This document shows, in pieces, positions 1 through 12,545 of a stretch of 64,000 nucleotides of DNA. Below the pieces are notes generated by a model. That model saw only the letters and a program-made list of their open reading frames with translations. It did not search any database and was not told where the DNA came from. Within the stretch, counting starts at the first letter, position 1. Every line of letters begins with the position of its first letter. A program made the position numbers and the translations under genes. This DNA comes from Marchantia polymorpha subsp. ruderalis. Lineage: Eukaryota; Streptophyta; Marchantiopsida; Marchantiales; Marchantiaceae. The DNA is taken from contig AP031352.1 in the NCBI GenBank assembly GCA_037833965.1, positions 16,844,501 through 16,908,500 of the forward strand, read 5' to 3'.

Positions 1-373
1 GCTTAGGCAGACAAGCTGCTGCTTCCACCACTTCAGTACCAAAGCTGGTCCAAATACGATCTTGCTCCTCTGATTCAGAACGAGGTTTATGATCATGACG
101 ATTCCCCTTTGACTGTAGTTTCTTCGTCAACGGATCTGTTTCTTTCAGAACACAACCAGCTGCATGAACCTGCTCGCCAGTCTCGGTGCATTACTGACAT
201 CGTATTGAATGACTGCTGGATGTATATGTACAGCAAGAAGTCTGGAGTAGCCCTCCTCCTGTTTGTACGTCTTCCTTCAATGTCTCACGTTTGCAGATTC
301 CACCTCGTTTGAGAGTTTTGATCCTTCACAAGATCGTCAGTTTCTTTTTGAAGGTGATGATCTTCTGTGCTGA
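1..373 (+). CDS. 3' end of an unidentified gene (last two exons, partial)
   Basis: Two exons are inferred. The first enters from the window edge, is open from base 3 and ends at 84 before a GTTTAT donor, leaving one base of a split codon. The second starts at 297 after a TTTGCAG acceptor, completes an Asp codon and reads 24 more residues to TGA at 371-373. The joined tail is polar and acidic, rich in Ser, Asp, Glu and Phe, and ends GDDLLC. The phases match across the 212-nt intron, and both pieces look coding. I do not recognise the family. Alternatively base 4 onward could be one exon in another frame, running unspliced to 312; I prefer the spliced model because its second exon reads more naturally. 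The gene converges on the transporter gene, with about 1.2 kb between the two stop codons. Confidence 0.42.
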
Positions 374-1618
374 GAACTCAGCCGAATGAATGGGATTGGC
401 TCGGTAGGATGGAAGCTGGCTAAATCAGTTGTATCATCGAATCATCGATGCAAGTGCAGAGCCGATGGGATGGACGACTGGAACTTCGTTTGGAAAATCT
501 CGACTAGATATATAACACTCTGGACGAGGAGCCATCCAAGTAACTGCCAGTGCAGATGAAAGAGTCTGGACCTGCTTTCACAAGACTGAAATCTTATTCA
601 ACGATGCTTCTTTTTTCCTTCTTGTTGTGGCGGAGTTGCACACATTCGACCACATTGAACAGGACTGAGTGAGACTCACAGGTCGTCAAAATTGATGAAA
701 CCTCTTTTCAAAGCAGAAATGGACTACGCTCAGACCAGCCAGATACATGAAAGGTGCAAAGCACTTTCTTTAGGTATATAAGAAGCTCGAGGGGAGGTAA
801 TATCGCGGTTACAACGAAGCACACTGATTGCATGTGCTTCAGAAGAATAATTTAATCTACACTCTGTGGAATCTCCCATACTATGGTACAACATCTTGAA
901 GGCTGGTAGGAGGTCAAGCGGGAAAAAAGACCGCTCCGTCATTCACAAAAGTATGTAAGTAATTGCTTCTGTCTGCCTGTCTCGAATCTGATCAATCTTC
1001 TGATAACTGCTCAATAGAAGTTCGAACCGTGTCTCTTCTTGCGACGGCTGGGGTCACGTCCCTTGACGTGTGCACTCTGATCCCCTGGGCCTTCCTTTCG
1101 TAGCAGATTGAGATATCAGTAATATTACTACAGCCGATTTACAACGAGAAATTGCTCGACTTGTGTGCGCGTTTCGAGCGTTCGCAAACACTTTATAGTC
1201 ACGTTAGTATCATCGTCGGGTCAGTAACTCCTCGTAGAAAGTTCCTAACACTCTTTCCCTAGCCCATGAATTCGTTTGGGTAAGGCAGAATTGCCTTCTT
1301 TGGTTGGCAGACGGTGACGAAGTTCAAATCTCGCCATCTTCATCCTTTCTCTTCCGACAGGGGCACCTTGAAAACACGGTGCCGTCGTCGTCATTGGAAG
1401 TAAATGTGGCCATGTCTGCCTGCCTGCCATGTGCACTAGTAGTGTACATCGATTCTCATCATACGAGTCGTTCTTCGTCTTGCCGAATTCAGTCGGTATA
1501 TATTTCTTGTGAGTCCGTGAGAGTGTTTCGTGCACGTGTTTGTCGCCAATTGTAGGCTTGGTTACTTGGTCCGTAGCTGCTCGGTTGAAATTCTGCGCGT
1601 CGCGTCGCGTCTTGTGTT
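374..1618. other. Intergenic DNA between two convergent genes
   Basis: This stretch should contain the 3' UTRs of the partial plus-strand gene and of the minus-strand transporter. I see no convincing exon. The overlapping open frames at about 1,245-1,700 lie around the last transporter exon and look like chance or antisense reading. Confidence 0.5.
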
Positions 1619-4600
1619 TCATTCGAAGATCCATGGCAAAGAGGAAGCAGGTGTATCAAGTCCAAATACATACGCCCCTGCCAAAATCACAACAATGGTC
1701 TTCAGCTCATGAGCTCTGCAGGTTGGCGCTAAGGATGAAAGCTTGTCGATTTAAATCAAATCCCAAATCTGATCTGATCTCGACGGAAGATGTGTAAAGT
1801 CGAGGGAGGAGGAACGTACCGAGAGTGGGCGTGAATATCGACAGCAAGACCATGCCGATGATGTGCATCATGAAACCAGGGAACAGCATGTCGTTGACAG
1901 GTAAGAAGCCTGTGCCGTGTGCAAGAGCGTTGGGAGGAGTCCCAGATGGCAACATGAATGCGAAATTGCTGGAGAATGTGGCAGGAATCATGAGCAGCAA
2001 TGGGTGACAGTTTATGGATACGGCCACTTCTGCCATGATGGGAAGAAACAGAGTGGCCGTGGCAGTGTTGGAGGAAAACTCGGTGGCCACGTTGATGATG
2101 ATCGACATCATCGGGGTCAGAAGATAGTATGGCACGGACTCCAAAAATTGCATCTTCATGCCCATGTAATTCGACAGCCCGGTCACCTGGATGCCCTTCG
2201 ACAGAGCGAAACCTGCGCGCAACATTCGCCAGGCATTCGATCAGTTGCAGTTCCAATGGGCCGTCCAATCAGCTGAAGACATTTCTCGTCGACGACACTC
2301 ATCAAAGACTTTCTACTTCTTTCTACATGCATTTCCCGACATCTTCATGGCCGAGATTCAAGAATTCTCATGATGCAGGCAAGGCAAGGCAAGGCAAGGC
2401 TCTATCTATCCTTCCCATTATCAAGTGGACGGATTTGCACAAACCTCCTCCGAGAAGAAGAAGCACACTCCACGAGATGCCTTTGCAGTGTTTCCAGTCC
2501 ATCAACATTTCTCCTTCCTTGATTTTGTTCGGAACAATAAACAGCAAGATTGCCGCCATGATCTGCATTCAAAACCACCAAAGCTGCATGAGAATCACAT
2601 CCTGTCAATTGTCCATTCTTCTCACCCGATAACATTCTCATCTCCTTCTACCCCGATCGACGACAGTAAGCCACCAATTCAGCAGAAGCAGCATCACTCC
2701 CATGTGATGCACTCTTGACCTCTGCTCTGATCTTCAACCGGAACCACAAAATTCCAAGTCACTCTGTACGACATACTGATTGACTGCACTGCAGGCCGAC
2801 CAGTTCATAAATCCATAGTCGGCAGGTTTAATCGCTGATGACGATGATTATCAAGCGAACCACGACGTGAATTTACGCTCGACTTAAATGGCCAAGCAGT
2901 GAGACTAGAAGCTCGCAGATCGAACGGAGTGATGGGATGCTCTGTCTAAAGATCAAGCGAGCGGCGGCCTGATTCGTAAGGACTGACGGTGCCAACATTT
3001 CAGCTCTCGAACTAAGAAACCGGGAAATTGAAGACTCACCGAGACCGTGCCGTCATTGGGGAAGTTGCCGAAATAGTAGCCCCAGCCGGGGGTCGATCCG
3101 AAAGTCCGCGAGATCCAGAGAACGACAAGAATCTGCCAAACGATTTGGATTGCGCAGGTGAGCAGACGGCCTCTGCATGGTCCATGGAATCACATCGAGC
3201 CATGGGATCTGACGTCGGTGTCTCCTCCCATTCGGATTGCCTTACAGGACTAGATCACTAGCAGCGCAATTATGCACGTACCAAAAATTACGCATGACCA
3301 AAAAATTCACCAAATGGCAGGCACATGGACGGACTCCGAGGCCAACATGAGAACATTGACCAGATAGACAGACGGACAGATTCCTCCTCCTCTGCTGCTG
3401 CTGCTGGACTTATGGACATAGCGTCAGTGAGGACAAAATCGTAATCAGTGAGTGAGTGAGTGATGGACTGGAAGGTGGCACTTACGGAAAATTCTCCGAA
3501 GATGAACTTCTCGGCGAATGTCATGGGACCTGCAGAAAAGCAAAGCACGGCACAGCTCAGTGAGGAGACGCGTGGAGCACGAGCCAGGTCCTTGCACATG
3601 CCAAGGGGCCCGGCCCGGTCAGGCGAGTACAGTACAAGAGATCCAGAGATTGCAGAGATCACACGTGAGATTCGTGTGCAGTAGCAGAGCGGGAATGTCT
3701 ACCGATGTAACAGCTTCCGCGGAGAAAGCTGGGCCCACCCAGAATCGAGTGCACTCTGGTTCTCCATGCCCCACAAGGCCAGTCTCACTCTCACTGTCAC
3801 GTATGTTTGAAAAGGAGGGCATGCGGCCGACGCCTATATCCAAATCAGTCGATTTTTCTGGGCTCAATTTGCCAAATCCGGATTACGAGCTCACTGACGT
3901 CACTTCTGGGGAAAAGTGATGATTCTAGTCTCTGGAGCAGCGGTAGCTGACATGAGAAACACTTATTACAAGATTCATGCCTCCAGCCGAGCTCCAGAGC
4001 AAACTCCGTCCGTGGACCCGACCCGACCCGCGTGTGGTTCACGCACGCCAGCGTTGTTTCGTCGCGCGAGCAATTATGGCTGGAAGCTCGAGCTCTTTCC
4101 ATGCAAGCATCGGAACAAGCGTGAGAACTCGCTCTCTCACTCTGTGTTCCATTTGATTGATGTCCACACGTTTCCGAGCTCAGCTGTAGCTCCTGAATTA
4201 GGCCCTGATGGCCATAAGTGCTCGATGCCTTGGGAAGGAAAAGTTCGTTGGGCATCTGATGTCAAGCGAGTCATTGCCCAACTACGCTGATCCGAGACTC
4301 CAGGGAGCCGCTGACAAATGGCCCGACTCACACGCCAGCGGCGTGTGGCCAGCGAACAGAGGGTCGACTAATGAAGCGATGCAGAACTCAATTCTAATTC
4401 AGCTTTGCAGAACTCAACCCACAATCCAATACTGCAATTCCCGTTTCGAAGAGGAGAAGTGAAGTGAACCGAACATTAATCCTCACGCGATCGAAAAACT
4501 CGTCCACGTACAGCCATCAGCAATCAGCTGAAGGCTAGCGCTCGCTGAATTTTCCAGTATACACGAGGGAGGGAGCGAGCGAGGTTTGGGAGGAAGGGAG

Positions 4601-6053
4601 AAAGGCAGGCTTGTGCTGAAGTGCAACGAACAATCGCAGGAACAATGACAATAATTCTCTCGTCTCGTCTTCTGTAAGATGTGAAGATTAAGAACCAAAT
4701 TTATGCAAACAGCTACGAATGAATGAGTGTAGAAAAACTGGCCGTGGTCGACGAAGGAGAAGAAGAAGAGAGCGAGAAAGGTGCTCGTGCGTACCCAATG
4801 ATTCGTAATCTTTCTCGACGAGCTGGCGATTCAAGCTGGCGGAGAGAATGGGCACGGCCGAAGATGGGCAGTAGTACCAGCAGAGGAAGAGCCACTGAAG
4901 AATGAGGTAAGGGACAGCGAGAGGCATGGCGAACTTGAACCACTGCAGGAACGTGACCTGAGGAGCTTCCGGGAAGCGTTCGTGGTACAAGCCCGGCATG
5001 ACGACATTGGGCCCGCAGCCGATCAGAGTCGCCATGCCTCCCACTGCAGTCCCGAATGTCACCCCGAGCATCACTCCCTGCGAGTACGTGTGCACCACTG
5101 CCTCGGCCATCCTGCGCTCCTCCTGCTCCAACTCCTCGTCCTCGTCGTGCAACTTCGAGCCTATGGCGTGCTCCTCATCCTCCTGCCACAACATGAACAT
5201 GAACACGAATGCATCCGCCGACGTCAGAGCTCTGCTTGCGGCCCTCCTCGAGACAGAACACGACGACAAATTGGAGCTCGAGAATGCGCGTGCAGCTGCA
5301 GAATTGAGAGACTTTGAGAGAATTGTCGAGAGCACGAGAGCTTACCATGAAGGCTGCGAGAGACGGGGAAGATGTGGCACGGAGAGGAGGCTGAGAGGCG
5401 GAGGAGGTGGAGGAGGCGAGAGGCTTGAGGTTGTCGAGAACGCCCTTGGCCATGGGGATCATCATAACAGCGGCCGAGGTGTTGGACATCCACATACTGA
5501 CGAATGCGGGGCCAGCGCAGAAGCCGAGGAGCACGAGGCGGGGGTCCATGTTCTGGCCGCCGGAGATGAGGAGGATCTTGAGGGCCATGCGCTTGTGCAG
5601 GTCGTAGCGCTCGATGGCCTGGGCCAGGATGAAGGTGCCGAGCATGAGCATGACAATGTCGTTCGTGTAGAGGCTCGAGACCTGCTGCGAGTCCATGATT
5701 TGCAGAAACGGGAACAGGGCCAGCGGCAGCAGCGACGTGATGGCGATGGGCACGGGCTCGAAGATCCACCAGAAGGCCATCCACACCAGAGCTCCGAGCA
5801 TGATGGCGATCTTGTGAGGATCCGCCTCCATCGTCTCGTTGCCTGCGCCCGTGGCTCGCGCCGTCAAGTACACCACCATGGCGCCCACGGGGCCCGACAA
5901 AATCTCGCAGTTCCTCCTGCTCACGTGCCTGCACACCGGAATGCACACGCGATCGATAATGCATCCATTGGACTCCGCTCGGCGCAGCTGCGCGCCGCTC
6001 TCGTTGTTCGAGCCTCCATTGTCCAGCAACGGGGCCCTGACGGAATCCACCAT
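1619..6053 (-). CDS. TDT: SLC13/DASS-family dicarboxylate transporter (tonoplast dicarboxylate transporter-like)
   Basis: Predicted anion transporter of the divalent-anion:Na+ symporter family; the Arabidopsis relative moves malate across the vacuolar membrane. Seven coding exons, read on the minus strand: 6053-5346, 5182-4795, 3529-3486, 3132-3040, 2562-2445, 2212-1820 and 1677-1619. All introns start GT and end AG, phases agree, and the total is 1,803 nt or 600 residues; the Arabidopsis protein is about 540. The family signature SNT occurs twice, at residues 190-192 (after MWM) and 498-500 (after EFS), inside the two expected re-entrant loops, with hydrophobic helices throughout. A Ser-rich then acidic loop (about residues 213-265) joins the two repeats. 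The C-terminus keeps the family's PTLG-AYVF stretch across the last splice junction. Exon 3 is only 44 nt; the donor of exon 5 is a weak GTTTGT. Start chosen because the ATG at 6053 has a good context and opens a typical cytosolic N-terminus. Membrane (tonoplast versus plasma membrane) is inferred. Confidence 0.9.
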
Positions 6054-6910
6054 CGCGATGCGATTCTCGTCTTGTGCAGAATTCTCACCGGATTTCTTCC
6101 TTCCACCTCCCTCGGCTGTCAGCGTTTCGTGTGATCTCCCGACCTCAGCTCCACCTGACGCGAATTCTCTTCGCCTGCAGTCAATTTCGCCGCACTCTCC
6201 ACGACGAGAGACGACGAAGTTCAGGAAGGATTCCTTGGGTCTAATCTGCGCACTCTGCTGTGACTCTTATACTTTCGCATCCACCAGCCAGCGAGCCAGC
6301 CCTCTGCTCTTCCTCGCCAACAAACTCCAGCGCAGTTTTTAATTTTACAATCTATAAATTACAGCATTTCCCCATGACTCCCTCGAGACTTGAAGCTGTA
6401 ACCATCAATACCAAAATAATAATACGTTCTCTCTCTCGCTCTCTCTGTGTCTCTCTCTGTGGCTCTCTCTGTCAGTGAAATTCTCGTTTCCGTCTAATCG
6501 AGGACGATGATCGACAGGGGCGAGCCAAGATTGGTTGTGACCAGGTTCAGAATCGGAGCAGCAGCAGCAGCTTGAGCTGTGTCCTTTCGAGGGGCGACTG
6601 TGAATAAACAGTAGTAGGAGTTGAGACGCACGGACAGGCGTCGAGCAGATTTGACAGAGAAGGAGCTCAGCTGTCTGGAACAACAGTTGTCCGTGGGTCT
6701 ATATATGAGCAGCACAAGGCTGCTTTCCATCTCTGAAGGGGCCCGAACCGAAGCTGAGAATCATGACTTTTGTCGACAAACAGACTTGGACGACGACAAC
6801 GAGAATTATTGACAGAGAGGCGGGCGAGCAGGCAGACGTCGTCAGATGACGATGAGTTAGATAACGTGAACACGCACGGCGACGACCGACTGACTGACTT
6901 GCCAGCCTAC
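6054..6910 (-). promoter_or_regulatory. Leader and promoter-proximal region of the SLC13 gene
   Basis: This is the DNA upstream of the transporter start on the minus strand. It carries a pyrimidine-rich simple-sequence patch (plus strand, about 6,424-6,475) and a TATA-like ATATATA at 6,700-6,706 read on the minus strand, which would put a transcript start near 6,670 and a leader of about 600 nt. No intron in the leader could be shown. The TATA call rests on the motif alone. Confidence 0.3.
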
Positions 6911-6962
6911 AGAGAGAGTGAGAGAGAGAGAGAGTGAGAGAGCGAGAGCGAGAGCGAGAGAG
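6911..6962. repeat. (GA)n microsatellite with GAGC interruptions
   Basis: About 50 bp of GA dinucleotides with occasional T and C. It lies roughly 200 bp beyond the TATA-like motif of the transporter gene. GA/CT tracts are common in plant promoters; a regulatory role is only inference. Confidence 0.8.
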
Positions 6963-9600
6963 GAACGGCGGGACTCCAAACGGGATTCCAAGGCTTCCCG
7001 TCTTCTCCACGGCCTTAAATAAAAAAGGCAAAACGAGTGGCCGATCGATTGAGCCTCCGCAGCTGGAGGAGCTTTGGAAGTCCGAGCTGCTGCTGCAGTG
7101 GCTCACCCCCGAGCCATTTCCCGACCATTTCCTTGCAGGGCAGGCTCTTACTGGCACGTGGCGCCAGCGGCTGCGGCCTGCTGACGACCGACTGACTCCT
7201 CGCTTCTTCCACAAGTAGACTCGAGTCCAGACTCCAGACTCCAGAGCTCGTCGCCCTCGAAGAGATCCCGCCACTGCTTCCTCCCCCGGAGACCTGGCGT
7301 GACCTCCTCGTCCTGCTTGGCCAATGGCATGAGGCAGGCCAGCGTTGAGAGGTAGTCCCAATCCTGTTCTAAGTTCTGCCATGGCCCCAACCATACCACC
7401 ATTGGCCTGTCTGCCGGCCTTGCCTGGCTGCTGCAGAGAGTTCCAGTTCCCGTTCCAGTTCCAGCGCAGCCCCAGCTCCAACCCGAGTCTCACTCTGTGT
7501 GCAGGGAGCTCAGTAAAAGGGTTCACTGTTTCTTCTTCTTTGCTGGACTGGGCTGGTTCTCTTTTTGCACTTGAGCAGCTAGTTGTTCGGTCTCTGGCTG
7601 GACTCGACGGGCATTTGATAAGTTAGATAATCTGCTTGGTTCAAGTATCTTCCTCTGATTCAGACTGGCTGGATGCGATGGACTCAGAGTCAGCCTGCTT
7701 TAGTTTGTGTGGCTGCCACAACTTGGCTTATTTACCCGATTTCTTCACTGGTGCCTTGAACATGATTTGAAATCACTTTAAATGTACTCATTCACCTCAT
7801 GAGCTGCGGTGTAAGGTCCTTCACATTTTTGACACGAGCCATTTGGAATGGATTCAGACTTTGGCCTTATGTCCTCTCCTCGAAAAGAATGTCATCGTCT
7901 TCCATCGAGATAGGTAGAGAATCGACTAGACTAGGAGGTGGTAATTTCTGGGGCAACCGACCAATGTACATGCATCCCCCGCATACTCAATACTCACTTG
8001 GAGGGATCACTTTCATTGGACTCTTGTGCTCAGACTGCAGCAGAGACTGCAGCAGGTGATCAACTGAAGTGTCCACACATTTTAGATTGCTTGAACCAAG
8101 TGGGTTCAAGAATCTCATCCTTTCTACTCATGTTCCATTCGTGTTTTAGGCTAGCTGGGGACACAAAATCAGGAGCTGGAGCACCTTCTGTGGTGGCATG
8201 TTCTCCAAAAAGTCTTATACGAAAAAATTTCTCCCTCTTCTTCTTTTCAGGGGAGCTCTCTAGTAAATTTTTTAAAAAATGGGATCAGAAGTTTTCCATT
8301 TCGCTTCCCATCTTTGCTGGAAACCTACAAGAGTCAAATACATCATCGCCAAATTGATACATCAAGTAAAGGAAATAGTAAATGATAGTTACGCAAGGAG
8401 AAGCACTTGGTTCCCTTCTGAAACTACACTCTCTACGTCCAAACAAAAAAAAAAAGATAAGAGCACTGTGCAGTAGCTTGTCGCCTGTTAGGCTAGGGCC
8501 CAGGCATCCGATGGGAACGACATCGTGATTTCTTTTGGGCACTGCTGGATCTCGACTATGCTGATGTGGAACTGTTCTTGCATATCGGCCCCTTGCACCG
8601 CCTGGATTGAGGAGTATACTCTATCTTCTCCAAATAGCCTGCAACACTCAATCTTTGCTTGTCCCATTGCGAAGAGTGTTGCTTGGAGCATGGCCACTTT
8701 CCGAAGCGATCGAATCGCCATCCGCAACCTTCGGGCCTTTCCTCAGAACATGCTTTCTTCCTGCTGCGAGCTCTGACAGATATTGCAGATGTGGATCCAG
8801 AATGTACGAACGCAAGGAAAGTCAGTAGATATGGTGTTTTCACCAACATCATTTTCCATGCTCCAAAGCTCAGGTTGACATTGATCATTCTCAGAGCCGG
8901 GTGACAACGCTGAACAAGGTCCTAAGCCTCGACGAGTGGAACAACGCTAGTCGAGGGGCTGTAGATTTTTCGATGCGAATGATGAGCACTGAAATAAATA
9001 ATTCCTCGTCGGGAATTAACATCTAAGACATATATGTCCACTCCTCGAACGAAATTAGACTCAAAGAGCATATTCGTTTCATGGATAATTTTTGCCTCTG
9101 ACTATGATGTCTTCACTGCCATCAGCTTAACGAAAGACTCTATTGAGGAAGTGCAACTTCTCGTCACCGGTATTTTTGAAGGTGAAGTTGTTGACTCTTC
9201 CATCATCTTTTTTTCTTTCCTCTCGCACCAAAAAAATCCATATGCTTCTCAGGCTCCTATTTCTTCTGCTTCCACAGTCAAGCACTGCACCGCCTCCACC
9301 AACTGAATAGTCCCAGGCTGGAACATGATTTACTTTGTCTCATCCAAGATTTTGTAGCATCGGCGGGCCATGTAGATAACAAAGAAGGATGTGAAGATCC
9401 CATCAAACCGTACAAGGAAGACCCAGAAATCAGATGCTAGGCTGCAATAAACAGTTCGAGAAGCATATGCTCTAATTTGGTATCTTTTCGTTTTGGTGAC
9501 AAAAAATAAAAATTCTGTCATATACCATGTTTAAATTTATGACAGAGAGAAATGGAAAAAAAGAGAGGAAAATTTGTAACTTGTTCATATTCTTTTAGTC
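6963..9600. other. Gene-poor interval, no recognised gene
   Basis: Moderate GC up to about 8 kb, falling after that. A Pro/Gln-coding low-complexity run built on TTCCAG repeats lies at about 7,440-7,480. Several frames of 60-90 codons exist on both strands; only the minus-strand frame ending at 8,488 and a plus-strand frame of 90 codons starting with ATG at 9,034 look even weakly coding. No splice-linked gene could be built. Confidence 0.4.
8488..8727 (-). CDS. Hypothetical short ORF or terminal exon
   Basis: An 80-codon frame (79 residues), with methionines at its start and ten residues later, ending in TAA. The composition is balanced and not low-complexity, with several Met, Gln and Cys residues and stretches such as FAMGQAKIECC and SFPSDAWALA, so it reads more like protein than its neighbours. 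The frame is closed by a stop 6 codons upstream of the first methionine, and a possible acceptor (TTCTGAG) lies just before it, so it could be a last exon. I recognise no family and found no second exon. It may be a relic or chance. Confidence 0.2.
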   Translation of the reverse strand: MRMAIRSLRKVAMLQATLFAMGQAKIECCRLFGEDRVYSSIQAVQGADMQEQFHISIVEIQQCPKEITMSFPSDAWALA

Positions 9601-11446
9601 TCACAAGAGTTATGTATTCTCTTCCAGGACCTCATGAAGAAAATCCCCTACTTGCTTTTCAGTTTTCCTGCACATACAAGGAACCATACTTCCATTTAAA
9701 ATGTAGAATAGCAGTGCGTAGTAGCAGGTATTGAGTAGAATAGCACTCTTTTCTAAAAGAAAAAAAATACTTCTCTTATACCTATACAAATTTTTAAAAG
9801 TCACTGTTTTCTAAAAGGCTATAACCACTGAGGAGTGTCTTAGGACTTGCTTTCCAGAATCATCAATTGACCCTGAATCTCCATTGGTGTTGGCAAATCT
9901 TGGCAGCACCTTCAAAGCTAAATGATCTGTTTCTAAACGAACATCATTTATTTGTCTTACTGTTGAGCATTGGCTGTCAACGTGTTTTGAGTTATTCGTT
10001 CGCATTTCAAGTGTGCATGTACAAACAACACATTGTATGTACTTTGTAACTAGATTACATGGCTTTCAGAGAATTGATTGAGTTAAGGCTTTAATTTTAT
10101 TATTATGGGACAAAACTTTGTTAAAAGATGGGGAGTGAGTAAAAGATTATCTTCTTCTTTGGTTATGGTTACGTGAGTATTAAATTTCAATATAATCGAG
10201 GATTGTTCACCTAATTTGTAAAGATATTATTTTTAGGGCTCTTGAGTGGTTTTACTTATATCTAACATGGGTCTACGTTTCTTTTACTAATTACTTTCAT
10301 TACATACTTAGTTTGTGTTAAGATCTAGTTGGAAAATGATAGAGATTGGAATGAAAGAATTTTGATTTACATCATATAACGTGATATGGGGTCTAACATG
10401 ATTGTGGTGGTTGTGTATATGTGAAGAAATACATGATGTAGTATTCATTCTTTTAATTCGTATTATTCCAGTTTTAAAATCTGAAGCGAAAAGTCGGTTC
10501 AACTTTTCGCTTCAGATATTATTCGTGTCATTAGTTTCTACACTCACTCGTGGTAAATACAACAATTCCTCATATTACTATAGCTTATCCAAAATTTTGC
10601 TTCAACAAGGATGCAAGGATCTTGGCTTCATCATATGAGGGTTTTCATACTCGTGTAAAGTATTTCCCTTGATGAGTTCTATATTGGCTTGATATATATC
10701 CATTTACATTCATTTACCTCCATCTGTCATAAACTGGTATCACTTTGGTATTATGTATGTGATCTTTGCTTTAGGGTAAGAAGATGAAGCATTTGTGAGT
10801 TAATCTATGATTTTTTTAATAGATGGATGTTATAGTTGCAAATTGGGTGATTATTGATTGTACAAGTAATATATTTTCAAAAGATGATGAGTTTTCAGCT
10901 TCTTAGATAAGACACAAGTGCATAATCAACACCCAAGGTTTTCAAGAACAGGGTGTGCAGAGTTTAATTCTTCAGCTTTAGAGTTATTTGAAAATCAGCT
11001 CTAAAATGTAAGTTTGATTTTCTAGATAGATGTGGATATCATTATCTTCAACTTAATAGTTGTATTACTCTATTTAGCATGATTTCACTTCTTTATAAAG
11101 AGCAAAAAGCAGAGTGCAATATGGACATGATGTACCCTTGGATGCTTGGTCGATTGTTGTTCCTTCATGGGTAGACTGTATCACCAAGATATTCCAACTA
11201 TTGGGACTTAGCATCCTGTTTCTATTTCGGTTTCTTCTATAGAGGACTTGATGAAGTATTTCCATCCTTCGTGCTATTGTACTGTATATGTTTGGTTGTC
11301 CTTTGCACTTATATGCATCATTCTCACTCCTACAGTCATCTCCATCTCCATCTCCAGTTGGAATGTGCACATTCGACGCCCCTTACGTAATTTCGCTGCG
11401 GTGACCTGTAGAGGCTGGCTGACGCTAAAGTGCGCCAAAAGTCCAA
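9601..11446. other. AT-rich interval without genes
   Basis: Mostly AT-rich with short, low-complexity frames. It contains the 16-bp perfect inverted repeat at 10,479-10,517. No gene is supported. Confidence 0.5.
10479..10517. repeat. Perfect 16-bp inverted repeat (hairpin)
   Basis: The arms at 10,479-10,494 and 10,502-10,517 are exact reverse complements (ATCTGAAGCGAAAAGT), separated by a 7-nt loop CGGTTCA. The arms are GC-richer than their AT-rich surroundings. No gene ends here, so a terminator role is not supported; it could be a mobile-element relic. Confidence 0.85.
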
Positions 11447-11486
11447 GTGAGTGAGTGAGTGAGTGAGTCAGTCAGTCAGTCAGTCA
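11447..11486. repeat. Compound tetranucleotide microsatellite (GTGA)n-(GTCA)n
   Basis: A run of GTGA units passes directly into GTCA units, about 40 bp in all. It suggests slippage of an ancestral tetranucleotide repeat after one point change. Confidence 0.9.
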
Positions 11487-12545
11487 TGGTAGAAAGTAAG
11501 TTTGTAGCCGTCCCTTGGTCCTGGGCTTCTCACATCTTGCAAGAGAAGGCGACAGCCAGTTAGTGGCTGCTGGCTTGCCTTTCTCATTTCCATCACTGCC
11601 TTGTATTTGCATGGTGCAGGTCGTCCTGATTCTCGTTCTGCCCTGCTCCTCTTGCCGGACAGAGCAGAGCTCGACTAATATTATAAAAAAAATCTCAGAC
11701 TGAAGATCACTCTGAGCCTTCTCGTCTGGCTGCAGATTTTTGGTTCAGTGCTGCATTTTGGAAACTTCCAGCCGACAAGAGTGCTGGACAAATCAGACGG
11801 TGCCGAGTCCAGAGGCTGGTTTCGAGACCTCAAGGATCGAGTCGACCTCAGATTGCAAGGCACCAGTGTAATAAGTGAGCTCACGGCTCCGTTGCAGCAT
11901 CCGAAACAGCGTTCAGAGCGATCCATGTGGAAAGAGAGATGGACTGCGTCGGTTCTTCCTCCCCGGGCAAAGGGCACACGGGCGAGAAGGTAGATCCGGG
12001 AGAGCTTGTAGCGCCGCCTTGCGGATCACTGTAATCGGTCATGATGTTGTGGAATCGTGCCCGGGTACTGTAACCCTGGTGTGGCCCATGGCTCTGGTCA
12101 ATTACTGATTCGCGTCTGGAGGCCCTCCTATTCTGCTCTCATCTGCTTTGCACTTGAGCTGAAGGTTGGATCTGTTGGGGGCGCTGTGATCTGAAGTCCT
12201 CCACCGATCTCCCACCTTATGACCATGTGATAGAGAGAGAGGAGAATCTGAAAGCTACGCTTAGCTTTTGATGTCAGCACAGAGCACCAATAGCTTGCGC
12301 CAGAGGCGTTAGCGAGGCAGTCACCGTTACCATCTCACCCAAAATTCAACTCCATATAAAGTTGAAAACCTTCAAAAGCTCCGAGTCCAGAGGTCCGGAC
12401 TGCATCCGTTGGACTCTGATCAGTCCAGATCTATTCGTGATTTGTTTATCGAGAAAATACTGCAAATGAAAGCTCAACGCACAAGAGTCAAGCGGATCTG
12501 AGCTCAGCTGTGAGTTGATCTTCCAGTCGGAAAGCCCTGAGCAGG

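Noticed and set aside
4998..6134. A 378-codon plus-strand open frame
   Set aside because: Antisense to exons 1-2 of the SLC13 gene; its Gly/Glu/His/Ala-rich composition is the mirror of those exons. No domain.
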